A stretch of DNA of 18,559 bases from an uncultured Peptococcaceae bacterium (GTDB lineage: Bacteria; Bacillota; Peptococcia; Peptococcales; Peptococcaceae). Where the stretch lies: the NCBI GenBank assembly GCA_958451915.1, contig CAUDRX010000025.1:1-18559 (forward strand), in the 5' to 3' direction. Below, one piece after another: positions 1 to 6,366 of this stretch. The notes beneath the pieces were generated by a model, which was given only the letters and a program-made list of their open reading frames with translations, was not told the DNA's origin and searched no databases. A program made the position numbers and the translations under genes. Position 1 is the first letter of the stretch. Every line of letters begins with the position of its first letter.

Positions 1-40
1 AGAGACTCTAAAAAGCTTTCTGCATAGTGTGTAACATATG

Positions 41-67
41 TTTGACAAACCAACAGTGTTTGTCAGA
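41..67. other. Inverted repeat over the ABC permease stop codon
   Basis: TGACAAAC at 43-50 and GTTTGTCA at 58-65 form an 8-bp perfect inverted repeat with a 7-nt loop. The right arm contains the permease stop codon on the minus strand. No T-run follows in that direction, so it is not a canonical intrinsic terminator. It may be an mRNA 3'-end stabilising hairpin. The remaining bases to the window start show no supported gene. Confidence 0.35.
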
Positions 68-716
68 ATTCGCGCCGCAGGATGATGCGCAGGCTGACGC
101 CGTAGGAGATGCGCAGGCAGAGGATGAGAAAGGCAATACCGATGCCTGTAAGGACGGCGGGCGCGAGTGAGAGAAAGGCCTGGATGAACGGCAGGGCATC
201 GGCGTAATTGACAACGAGGCCGGCGATGATTACGGCGGCAAAGAAGAAGCCGATGGCGATGAACATGGCGAGACGGGCGCGCTCAACGCCGAATTTGAGG
301 GTCAGCGGCAGCATGATGGCGATAAAGAACATCATCACAAAGGTGGTGCCGGCAGCGGTGGTGAGGATCTCGGAAAACGGTGCCTTGTAGTCTGCAAATG
401 TCCGGAAGAGCAGGCAGAGCACGGTGCCAAAGAGGCTGAAAACGAGCCCCGTGCCAGCGATGAAGAGGTATTTTTCCCGCACATAGACGCGGCGGTCGAT
501 CGGCAGGGAAAAAAGGAAGGCGAGCCCGTGGTTCTGGTCGTCCATGGTGACGGCCATCATACCGGTGATCATCCCCATAAAGCCAAGATACCCAATGACA
601 AAGATGTAGTTGTCGTTTTGGGTGAGAGCCATCACACCGCCGACAAGGGCGATGAGCGCAAGGAAGCTCTTCTGTGTCATCATGTAGCGGAGGTCCAGGG
701 TCAGGAGTGCTTTCAT
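63..716 (-). CDS. ABC-2 type transporter permease subunit
   Basis: This 217-residue integral membrane protein has about five or six hydrophobic segments, clearest near residues 17-32, 41-58, 88-106, 120-138, 148-168 and 182-204, and little soluble sequence. It ends with a basic tail. Size and pattern fit the ABC-2 permeases paired with YtrB-like ATPases. The start ATG overlaps the stop codon of the upstream ATPase gene by four bases, so the two are translationally coupled and almost certainly form one transporter. It is the last gene of the GntR-ATPase-permease operon. The family includes exporters and antimicrobial-peptide or cell-envelope stress transporters. Nothing in the sequence identifies the substrate, so only the transporter role is supported. 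Confidence 0.85.
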   Translation of the reverse strand: MKALLTLDLRYMMTQKSFLALIALVGGVMALTQNDNYIFVIGYLGFMGMITGMMAVTMDDQNHGLAFLFSLPIDRRVYVREKYLFIAGTGLVFSLFGTVLCLLFRTFADYKAPFSEILTTAAGTTFVMMFFIAIMLPLTLKFGVERARLAMFIAIGFFFAAVIIAGLVVNYADALPFIQAFLSLAPAVLTGIGIAFLILCLRISYGVSLRIILRREF

Positions 717-1564
717 TGTATTTCACCTCGGATCATGAGTGCAAAGACATCGTCGATACCGCTGTGTTCGATAGCGATGTCTGGATAATTTTCGTGATAG
801 TACTGTTTTTGGTTGGTGAGACAGGCGAAGCCATAGTTTTCCTGCTTCACGCGCAGGAGGTACTCCTTATCAAGGGCGTTGAACTGCTCGGGGGTGACCT
901 TGAGCACGGCGTAGTCACTGAGGAGCACGTCGGTGTCTTCATGGAAGACGATGCGGCCGTCGTGGAGCATATAGAGGTCGTCGCAAAGATGTTCAAGGTC
1001 GCTGGAGATGTGAGAGCTGATGAGGATGGCGCGTTGGTCGTCCTCTTCCATAAAGGCGCGCAGTTCGTCCAGGAGATCGTCGCGCGCCAGCGGGTCTAGT
1101 CCGGCAGTTGGCTCATCGAGGATGAGGAGCTTGGCGCTGTGGCTGGTGGCGAGGAGGACTTTAAGCTTGGCGAGCATGCCTGTTGAGAACTGGTTGATCT
1201 TTTTCTTCATCGGCAGGCCCATCTCTTTGGCGCGTTTCCGAAACCTTTCCTGGTCGAAATGGTCAAAGAGGGCGGCCATCACAGGAATGATGTCGGTGAT
1301 CGTCAGATGGCCGTTGAAACAGGCATCAGCAAGGACGACACCGATCTCCTGGCGGTCGGCGGCGGTGAGCTCGGCGATCGGTTTACCAAATACGGCGCCG
1401 CTGCCGCCATCAGGACGGATAAGGCCGAGGATGGCTTTGAAAGTGGTGCTCTTGCCGGCACCATTACGCCCGATGAGGCCGGTCACATAGCCGGGGCGGA
1501 TACTGAGCGTGCAGTCAAGGTGAAAGCCGGCGTAGTCTTTTGTTAGATGGTCGAGTGTGATCAT
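713..1564 (-). CDS. ABC transporter ATP-binding protein (YtrB-like)
   Basis: This 283-residue nucleotide-binding subunit energises the adjacent permease at the cytoplasmic membrane. Walker A is GRNGAGKST (32-40). The signature region is FSTGMLAKL (126-134), a divergent LSGGQ typical of this subfamily. Walker B with the catalytic glutamate is LLILDEPT (146-153), followed by the D-loop GLD and the switch histidine in SSH (H185). The Q-loop position in the VVLAD stretch near residue 80 has no glutamine. About 70 residues after the core form an accessory C-terminal region. The ATG overlaps the stop of the upstream regulator gene and its own stop overlaps the permease start, both by four bases, indicating a tightly coupled operon. 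Substrate unknown. Confidence 0.93.
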   Translation of the reverse strand: MITLDHLTKDYAGFHLDCTLSIRPGYVTGLIGRNGAGKSTTFKAILGLIRPDGGSGAVFGKPIAELTAADRQEIGVVLADACFNGHLTITDIIPVMAALFDHFDQERFRKRAKEMGLPMKKKINQFSTGMLAKLKVLLATSHSAKLLILDEPTAGLDPLARDDLLDELRAFMEEDDQRAILISSHISSDLEHLCDDLYMLHDGRIVFHEDTDVLLSDYAVLKVTPEQFNALDKEYLLRVKQENYGFACLTNQKQYYHENYPDIAIEHSGIDDVFALMIRGEIQ

Positions 1565-1938
1565 TTTGATCCCTCCAGGATGATATCAAATAAGTCGCGC
1601 AGGTCGCTGTCGCTGATGCCGAGCCGACGCGCTATGGCGATGGCCTGTTCGAGGGCGGCTTCAACTTCTTTTTGTTGTTCTTCGAGAAGCAGCTCGCTGC
1701 CTACGGCGGCGACGTAGGTGCCTTTGCCGTGGATGGTATGGGTGAAGCCTTCGGCTTCGAGGGCGTCATAGGCTTTTTTGACGGTGAGGGCGCTGATCTT
1801 GAGCTCTTTAGAGAGCGCACGCACCGAGGGCAGGGCGTCATTTTCAACGAGTGCGCCCTGGCGGATGAGCGTCTTTATCTGATCGACGATCTGTTCATAA
1901 ATGGGTACCATGAGAGAGTGATTGATGATGAGATTCAC
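1561..1938 (-). CDS. GntR-family (YtrA subfamily) transcriptional regulator
   Basis: This 125-residue protein has an N-terminal winged helix-turn-helix of GntR type: the PIYEQIVDQIK helix (about 10-20), LPSVRALSKEL (36-46), the recognition helix SALTVKKAYDALE and the wing HGKGTYV. A short helical tail follows instead of a ligand-binding domain, the mark of the YtrA subfamily. I chose the GTG at 1936-1938 because AGGAGG lies seven bases upstream. An ATG 54 bases further up would place translation inside the promoter/operator. As first gene of the operon it probably represses its own operon through the dyads at 1961-2007. YtrA-type regulators usually control linked ABC transporters that respond to envelope-active compounds. 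The inducer here is unknown. Confidence 0.9.
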   Translation of the reverse strand: MNLIINHSLMVPIYEQIVDQIKTLIRQGALVENDALPSVRALSKELKISALTVKKAYDALEAEGFTHTIHGKGTYVAAVGSELLLEEQQKEVEAALEQAIAIARRLGISDSDLRDLFDIILEGSK

Positions 1939-1960
1939 TGGAATTCCTCCTCTCGTTGCA

Positions 1961-2007
1961 AACAGTATATAACAGTGCTGAACTGTTGTCAAGTGTTATA
2001 TACTGTT
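1961..2007 (-). promoter_or_regulatory. Promoter and nested-dyad operator of the GntR-ABC operon
   Basis: Read on the minus strand, TTGACA (1987-1992) and TATACT (1964-1969) are separated by exactly 17 bases, a near-consensus sigma-A promoter. It is enclosed by a perfect 14-bp inverted repeat, AACAGTATATAACA at 1961-1974 and its complement at 1994-2007. A second repeat, AACAGT (1971-1976) with ACTGTT (1982-1987), lies inside it. The outer left arm covers the -10 and the outer right arm abuts the -35, so binding by the downstream GntR protein would block RNA polymerase. The promoter is seen directly. Autorepression is inferred from the YtrA family. Confidence 0.85.
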
Positions 2008-2020
2008 TATTTTCGCGTGA

Positions 2021-2066
2021 ACAAAAAATCGCCAGCCCCGGCAAAATGGTTTTGCAGAGGCTGGCG
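2021..2066 (-). terminator. Second rho-independent terminator after the nitroreductase gene
   Basis: CGCCAGCC (2030-2037) pairs with GGCTGGCG (2059-2066). On the minus strand the hairpin is followed by GATTTTTTG. It lies downstream of another terminator and just upstream of the GntR promoter, so it probably insulates that operon. Confidence 0.75.
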
Positions 2067-2080
2067 GTAAAGGAGATGGA

Positions 2081-2125
2081 AAAAAGAACGGATATCCGGC
2101 AGAATGATCGGATATCCGTTCTTTT
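2081..2125 (-). terminator. First terminator after the nitroreductase gene (17-bp stem)
   Basis: A perfect 17-bp inverted repeat (2082-2098 and 2109-2125) with a 10-nt loop contains the GGATATCC core on each arm. On the minus strand it ends in TTCTTTTT. It begins about 20 bases after the nitroreductase stop codon. Its A/T-rich ends are symmetrical, so it could work in both directions. Confidence 0.82.
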
Positions 2126-2145
2126 AAAGGGATCAGGGAAATGCG

Positions 2146-2892
2146 TTATTCTTTCAGGAATCCCTGGTGCTGAAGCGTCTCGAGCAGACTTGGAGAAGCC
2201 TTTGGCACGTCGGCCATACGGGCTGCCATCTGGGCGGTAAAGGTGTCGACAGGTTTTTTGGTGTCGCGGAGATCGTAATACTGATGCACGATTGCATCGT
2301 AATCGGCGAGGCTTTCGAGCGGATCGGTGATCGGCGTGTAGTGGTTTTCCATGAACACGAACTCGCGGGGCAGGCGTGGTTTGAGTGCGGGTTCCTGGTC
2401 AGGCACACCGACTGCGAGCCCGAGGCAGGGGAAGGTGTATTCCGGCAGATCGAGAAGCTCGATCACGGCCTGCATGTCGTTATTGATGCTGCCGAGAATG
2501 ACACAGCCGAGCCCCATTGATTCAGCAGCGGTGACCATGTTCATGGTCATCAGCGTCGCGTCATAAAACGTTGGGAAAAAACGTTCTGTACGGCCCATGC
2601 CATCAGCAGGCACGCCCTGGGCGGCAGCGATGCGGACGTTGCGGTTCATGTCGGCAACGACGATGAAGAGATAACCTGCTTCTGCAACGTAAGGTTGCTT
2701 ACAGATATCGGCGAGTGTCTGCAGTTTGGCTTTGTCAGTGATGCCGATGACAGTCGCTGCCTGCAGAAAGGTGTATGTCGGTGTGCGGCTGGCGGCGGCA
2801 AGGATCAGATCGCGCTGCTCGTCGGTGAGCGGTGTGTTCTTGAACTTTCGGATGCTGCGATGGTTTAACTGGTGTTGTAGCGTTTCGTTCAC
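2146..2892 (-). CDS. NADPH-dependent nitroreductase / flavin reductase (NfsA/NfrA type)
   Basis: This 248-residue protein of the FMN-dependent nitroreductase fold has the family N-terminal motif HRSIRKF (11-17), which binds FMN phosphate. It also has the GLGCVILGSINND glycine-rich region (127-139) and the GLAVGVPDQEPALKPRLP stretch (158-175), which is characteristic of NfsA/NfrA/Frp enzymes. Such proteins reduce nitroaromatics, quinones or free flavin with NAD(P)H in the cytosol; the natural substrate is uncertain. The start is the GTG at 2890-2892, with AAAGGA about ten bases upstream. An ATG four codons upstream in another frame makes only a tiny ORF whose TGA overlaps the GTG. The gene has its own promoter and is monocistronic. 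Confidence 0.9.
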   Translation of the reverse strand: MNETLQHQLNHRSIRKFKNTPLTDEQRDLILAAASRTPTYTFLQAATVIGITDKAKLQTLADICKQPYVAEAGYLFIVVADMNRNVRIAAAQGVPADGMGRTERFFPTFYDATLMTMNMVTAAESMGLGCVILGSINNDMQAVIELLDLPEYTFPCLGLAVGVPDQEPALKPRLPREFVFMENHYTPITDPLESLADYDAIVHQYYDLRDTKKPVDTFTAQMAARMADVPKASPSLLETLQHQGFLKE

Positions 2893-2929
2893 GATGGATT
2901 CATCCTTTCGTTCTCAAAGTCTTTTCTAT

Positions 2930-2958
2930 AGGATAACGCATCACGGTGTGTTGGGCAA
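2930..2958 (-). promoter_or_regulatory. Probable promoter of the nitroreductase gene
   Basis: On the minus strand TTGCCC (2953-2958) and TATCCT (2930-2935) are 17 bases apart. The -35 abuts the T-run of the preceding tRNA terminator. The hexamers are only moderate matches. Confidence 0.5.
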
Positions 2959-2959
2959 T

Positions 2960-2989
2960 AAAAAAACCGGAAGGCAAAAGCCTTCCGGT
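2960..2989 (-). terminator. Terminator of the tRNA-Thr pair
   Basis: ACCGGAAGGC (2966-2975) pairs with GCCTTCCGGT (2980-2989) around an AAAA loop. On the minus strand a seven-T run follows, just after the end of the tRNA-Thr(CGU) gene. Confidence 0.9.
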
Positions 2990-2994
2990 GAAAG

Positions 2995-3067
2995 AGCTGA
3001 TGACCGGACTTGAACCGGTGACCTGCTGATTACGAATCAGCTGCTCTACCAACTGAGCCACATCAGC
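2995..3067 (-). tRNA. tRNA-Thr (anticodon CGU)
   Basis: This 73-nt cloverleaf has acceptor GCTGATG paired with CATCAGC. The anticodon arm GCTGA-TTCGTAA-TCAGC places CGT at 3032-3034 on the minus strand, and the T-arm is CCGGTTCAAGTCCGG. The discriminator is U and CCA is not encoded. It is the second gene of a two-tRNA unit, four bases after tRNA-Thr(UGU). Confidence 0.95.
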
Positions 3068-3071
3068 AAAA

Positions 3072-3144
3072 AGCCGACAATGGGACTCGAACCCGCAACC
3101 TGCTGATTACAAATCAGCTGCTCTACCAATTGAGCTATATCGGC
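3072..3144 (-). tRNA. tRNA-Thr (anticodon UGU)
   Basis: This 73-nt cloverleaf has acceptor GCCGATA paired with TGTCGGC, including one G-U pair. The anticodon arm GCTGA-TTTGTAA-TCAGC gives TGT at 3109-3111 on the minus strand. The T-arm contains GGGTTCGAGTCCC. Discriminator U, no encoded CCA. It is first in the unit and its anticodon arm is identical to that of the neighbouring CGU tRNA except for the wobble base. Confidence 0.95.
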
Positions 3145-3154
3145 GCATGCATTT

Positions 3155-3183
3155 ATATTAGCATTGAGGACGACAAAAAGCAA
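3155..3183 (-). promoter_or_regulatory. Promoter of the tRNA-Thr pair
   Basis: On the minus strand TTGCTT (3178-3183) and TAATAT (3155-3160) are 17 bases apart, placing the -10 about ten bases before the tRNA-Thr(UGU) 5' end. This is typical for tRNA genes with a very short leader. Confidence 0.7.
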
Positions 3184-3334
3184 GCATGATTTTATGTTTT
3201 TTTTAAAACTTATTAAAGATGTCGTGAAAGGGTTCAAATTCTACTGGATAAGTGGTATTATATTTACAATGTTGGGTGTTGCAGATAGGTTTTGCAGATT
3301 TAGCAAAAATATAAAAAATACGTATACCTAGCAC

Positions 3335-3363
3335 TTGACGTTTCTGGATGAACCGTGGATAAT
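3335..3363 (+). promoter_or_regulatory. Promoter of the XRE regulator gene
   Basis: TTGACG (3335-3340) and GATAAT (3358-3363) are separated by 17 bases. Predicted transcription starts near 3370, leaving a leader of about 130 nt before the XRE start codon. Confidence 0.7.
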
Positions 3364-3429
3364 AATGTTTAGCAACTATGAATATGCTATACAGTGTTTT
3401 CGGTGCGTTGGGGGGAAGAGACGCATCAA

Positions 3430-3480
3430 GTGAGTCCGCCTTTGGCAAGGCCAGGGGTTCACCACACTCAGGAATTTTTA
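3430..3480 (+). other. Structured leader with T-run ahead of the XRE gene
   Basis: TGAGT (3431-3435) pairs with ACTCA (3466-3470), enclosing the hairpin GCCTT-TGGC-AAGGC (3438-3451). The outer closing pair is followed by GGAATTTTTA. The arrangement resembles a weak intrinsic terminator or attenuator within the 5' leader. It matches no riboswitch class I can recall, and the short helices make this tentative. Confidence 0.35.
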
Positions 3481-3503
3481 CAGGAAGGGAAGTTAGAAAA
3501 CCG

Positions 3504-3743
3504 ATGAAAGCAACCGATGAAATTTTCGAAAAGAAGCAGGAATTGGTGCATGAGATCCTTCGTACCAGACGCGAGATGGGGATGACTCAGAAGAATATCG
3601 AAGCGGCCTGCGGGGTCAAGCAGCCTGTTATCGCCCGTATGGAGCGCGGACTGACCGATCCTCAGCTGACGACTATTCTGAAGGTATTGCGCCCGTTGGG
3701 CAAGACGCTGAAGATCGTTGACATCGAAGATGAAGCTGAATAA
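3504..3743 (+). CDS. Small XRE-family helix-turn-helix regulator (HigA-like)
   Basis: This 79-residue cytosolic DNA-binding protein consists of a leading helix (about 5-25) and a Cro/C1-type HTH at about 27-48, with MTQKNIEAACGVKQPVIARMERG. A LGKTLKIV strand (65-72) and acidic tail follow. That last strand is typical of HigA-like antitoxins and related solitary XRE regulators. The ATG at 3504 begins the conserved part; AGGAAGGGA lies about 13 bases upstream, rather far. An in-frame ATG at 3378 would add 42 residues of low-complexity sequence without a ribosome binding site. No RelE/HigB-like toxin ORF is adjacent. It precedes radA, where many Bacillota have clpC. Targets unknown. Confidence 0.82.
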   Translation: MKATDEIFEKKQELVHEILRTRREMGMTQKNIEAACGVKQPVIARMERGLTDPQLTTILKVLRPLGKTLKIVDIEDEAE

Positions 3744-3754
3744 GATTTGAAATG

Positions 3755-3784
3755 AATGCGCCCTTTTTTAGGTCGCATTTTTTG
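3755..3784 (+). terminator. Probable terminator after the XRE gene
   Basis: AATGCG (3755-3760) pairs with CGCATT (3774-3779), extended by CC/GG with a bulged T, and is followed by a T-run to 3783. The loop is T-rich and the stem short, so efficiency is uncertain. Confidence 0.55.
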
Positions 3785-3847
3785 TAAATATCGTTTTTTG
3801 AATAACATAACCTTGTATTTGAAATGAGTTGTGAGAGGAGAGACCGG

Positions 3848-5221
3848 ATGGCAAAGGCCAAAAGCAGATATGTCTGCCAGGAATGCGGCTATCAGACACC
3901 GAAGTGGATGGGACGCTGCCCGGACTGTGGCGCCTGGAACAGCCTTGTGGAAGAAGTGGTCGCACAACCGGCAGAGAAGAAGCCGGGACGCGTGCAGCTT
4001 GCAACGCCGCTCGGTAATTCCGGCAAGCCAGAGACATTGAAAGATATCGATGTCTCTGCTTCGTTGCGCATTAATACCGGTTCAGCGGAGCTCGATCGTG
4101 TGCTCGGCGGTGGTCTGGTCCCAGGGGAGCTGGTGCTTTTGTCGGGGGATCCTGGCATTGGCAAATCGACACTGACGATGCAGCTCATGCAGACGCTTGA
4201 CGGCTCAGGGGATATCCTCTATGTATCCGGTGAAGAATCAAAGGGGCAGATCCGTAACCGTGCTGAGCGGCTGGGCGTAACAAGTCCGCGCATCCATGTG
4301 ATGACGGAGAATAATGTCGAGGTGCTTGATGGTATCGTGCGCGGCCGCGCCTGGGATCTGCTGATCATCGATTCTGTGCAGACGATCTTTGATCCGGCGG
4401 TACAGTCGGCCCCCGGCAGTGTCTCACAGCTACGCGCAGTGACGGCGAGTTGTATGGGCTGGGCCAAAGGTGTCGGTGTGCCAACGATCCTCATTGGTCA
4501 CGTGACAAAGGACGGCAGTGTTGCAGGGCCGCGTGTGCTTGAACATATGGTGGATGCCGTGCTCCTCTTTGAAGGGGACCGGCAGTCCCAGTATCGCGTG
4601 CTGCGCGGGCTCAAGAACCGTTTTGGGTCGACAGGGGAGATCGGTGTCTTTGATATGACAGGTGAAGGGCTGATCGAAGTCGGCGATGCAGCACGGGTCT
4701 TTCTCTCTGAACGGACCAACGCCATCAGCGGTGCGGCAGTGACCGCGCTTTTGGAGGGGTCCCGGCCGATCCTGGTCGAGATCCAGGCACTGGCGACGAA
4801 ATCGTTCTATGGGCAGTCGCGCTGCCTGACGACAGGGATCAAGTACGACCGTGTCTCAATGCTCATTGCCGTACTCGAAAAACGTGCCGGTCTGCGTTTG
4901 AGCGATCAGGATGTTTATCTCAACGTTGTCGGTGGTCTGCGTGTGGATGATCCTGCCTGTGATCTGGCGGCGGCGGTGGCGATCGTTTCAAGTTTTCTCG
5001 ATCGGGCGGTGCCGGCTGACACGCTGCTTTTGGGCGAAGTCGGGCTTACCGGCGAGCTTCGTCAGGTCAATCAGCTTGAACGGCGGCTCAAAGCAGCGGC
5101 GCAGATGGGCTTTACGCGCGCCCTCGTGCCGAAACAGAAAAAAAGTCTCAGTATCAAGCAGATGGAAGTCGTGGAATGCACCTTTATCAGCGATATGATC
5201 AATGGATTATGGAGGGAGTAG
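3848..5221 (+). CDS. radA: DNA repair protein RadA (Sms)
   Basis: RadA is a RecA-like ATPase/helicase that promotes branch migration during homologous recombination. The 457-residue product has the N-terminal C4 zinc finger (C10, C13, C24, C27) and a RecA-like core with Walker A GDPGIGKST (100-108) and Walker B LLIIDS (171-176). The RadA-specific KNRFG motif (256-260) is present, and the C-terminal Lon-protease-like domain contains GEVGLTGELRQV. Length and domain order are normal. I chose the ATG at 3848 because AGAGGAGAG lies just upstream and MAKAKSRYVC is the standard beginning; the upstream in-frame start adds eight residues without a good site. disA begins one base after the stop, so the two are co-transcribed, as in Bacillus. 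No clear promoter was identified. Confidence 0.97.
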   Translation: MAKAKSRYVCQECGYQTPKWMGRCPDCGAWNSLVEEVVAQPAEKKPGRVQLATPLGNSGKPETLKDIDVSASLRINTGSAELDRVLGGGLVPGELVLLSGDPGIGKSTLTMQLMQTLDGSGDILYVSGEESKGQIRNRAERLGVTSPRIHVMTENNVEVLDGIVRGRAWDLLIIDSVQTIFDPAVQSAPGSVSQLRAVTASCMGWAKGVGVPTILIGHVTKDGSVAGPRVLEHMVDAVLLFEGDRQSQYRVLRGLKNRFGSTGEIGVFDMTGEGLIEVGDAARVFLSERTNAISGAAVTALLEGSRPILVEIQALATKSFYGQSRCLTTGIKYDRVSMLIAVLEKRAGLRLSDQDVYLNVVGGLRVDDPACDLAAAVAIVSSFLDRAVPADTLLLGEVGLTGELRQVNQLERRLKAAAQMGFTRALVPKQKKSLSIKQMEVVECTFISDMINGLWRE

Positions 5222-5222
5222 C

Positions 5223-6323
5223 ATGCAGTTAATCTCAAACGAAACCAATGCCTTGATGGATGTCCTCAAGAAGACGGCGCCTGGGACTGCTTTGCGTGAA
5301 GGGCTGGATAATGTGCTGCGCGCCAACACTGGCGGCCTTATCGTTATCGGCGATCCGGCCAAGATCCGACCGCTGATGAAAGGTGGCTTTGAGATCGATA
5401 CCGAGTATTCTCCGGCCCACCTCTATGAGTTGGCCAAGATGGATGGGGCAGAGCTGATCTCGCCGGATATGCGGCGTATCATCTCAGCCAATATCCACCT
5501 CATGCCTGATCCTGACGTGCCTTCGACAGAGACAGGCATTCGGCACCGGACTGCAGAGCAGACTGCGCGCCAGACCGGCGCGCTGGTGATCTGTATCTCT
5601 CAGCGCCGGCGTGTCATCTCCATCTATAAGGGCACATCCAAATATGTCCTCAAGGATGTCAGTGTGCTCCTGAACACCGCGAACCAGGCACTGGGAACGC
5701 TGGAAAAATACAAAGACGTGCTTGAAGAAGCCCTGTTGCGTCTGAGCGTGCAGGAATTTGACAACGTTGTGACCCTGCCGGATGTATTGCAGGTCGTACA
5801 GCGTGCCGAACTCTTCAAGCGAGTGGAAAAGATGCTCACCCTTTATTCTACAGAGCTCGGGGATGAGAGCACACTGATCCGCATGCAGGCCGAGGAGCTC
5901 TCGAGCAATGTCGAGATGGACGAACGCCTGACGATCCGTGATTATATGATCAGAGATCCGGAAAGGAGTGACAAGGAGCAGCTGGATGACTACCTGCATC
6001 GTCTGGCACGTTTTGACAGTGAGCAGCTCTGGGATCTTGACCTCATCGCGCGGTCGCTGGACCTCAGTGACTATCGGGACAAGGATAAGCGTGTCTTTCT
6101 CGATTCGCGCGGCTACCGCATCCTGCACAAGATCCCGCGCCTGCCGAACAACGTCATCGAAAATATGGTCGAAGCATTTGGCAAGCTCCAGGATATCATC
6201 CTTGCTTCCGGTGAGGAGCTGGATGCAGTTGACGGCATTGGCCCGGCGCGCGTCAATCAGATCACGCTGGGGCTGGAACGCATCCGCAGCCAGATCCTGA
6301 CAGACAGTAACTGGGTGCAGTGA
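5223..6323 (+). CDS. disA: Diadenylate cyclase DisA (DNA integrity scanning protein)
   Basis: DisA condenses two ATP into c-di-AMP and scans DNA for branched structures, linking DNA damage to second-messenger level. The 366-residue protein has the DAC domain with DGA (74-76) and RHR (107-109) active-site motifs, a helical spine in the middle and a C-terminal helix-hairpin-helix DNA-binding domain with VDGIGPARVNQI (about residues 332-343). Length and order match the family (about 360 residues). The ATG at 5223 is preceded by GGAGGGAG. An ATG at 5202 lies inside radA and would add seven residues. Tight coupling to radA fits the reported functional link between RadA and DisA. Confidence 0.97.
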   Translation: MQLISNETNALMDVLKKTAPGTALREGLDNVLRANTGGLIVIGDPAKIRPLMKGGFEIDTEYSPAHLYELAKMDGAELISPDMRRIISANIHLMPDPDVPSTETGIRHRTAEQTARQTGALVICISQRRRVISIYKGTSKYVLKDVSVLLNTANQALGTLEKYKDVLEEALLRLSVQEFDNVVTLPDVLQVVQRAELFKRVEKMLTLYSTELGDESTLIRMQAEELSSNVEMDERLTIRDYMIRDPERSDKEQLDDYLHRLARFDSEQLWDLDLIARSLDLSDYRDKDKRVFLDSRGYRILHKIPRLPNNVIENMVEAFGKLQDIILASGEELDAVDGIGPARVNQITLGLERIRSQILTDSNWVQ

Positions 6324-6336
6324 GCAGACTGCACCC
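6313..6336 (+). other. Hairpin over the disA stop codon
   Basis: GGGTGCAGT (6313-6321) pairs perfectly with ACTGCACCC (6328-6336) around a 6-nt loop. The disA TGA starts at the end of the left arm. No T-run follows, so this is not a terminator. It may influence disA/yacL coupling or mRNA processing. Confidence 0.5.
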
Positions 6337-6366
6337 GCTGGAAAACATGAAAGGAGGTGAGATAAA

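Larger units (their letters stand above)
3145..3503. other. Divergent intergenic region between the tRNA pair and the XRE gene
   Basis: This gene-free stretch holds a minus-strand tRNA promoter (3155-3183), a plus-strand promoter (3335-3363) and a roughly 130-nt foldable leader before the XRE gene. The AT-rich middle (about 3184-3334) contains T and A tracts. I see no convincing gene, repeat or RNA structure in it. The ORFs spanning it lack ribosome binding sites. Confidence 0.6.

Noticed and set aside
3203..3448. 81-codon minus-strand ORF between the tRNA pair and the XRE gene
   Set aside because: No ribosome binding site, no recognisable family features, and it runs through the plus-strand promoter and leader of the XRE gene. 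Likely chance.
3378..3503. 42-residue N-terminal extension of the XRE protein
   Set aside because: The frame is open but lacks a ribosome site. The ATG lies only about eight bases after the predicted transcription start, and the extension shows no family similarity.
3378..3503. Known riboswitch class in the XRE leader
   Set aside because: I could not match the fold to the c-di-AMP, fluoride, preQ1, SAM or ZTP consensus features that I know. Left as an unassigned structure.
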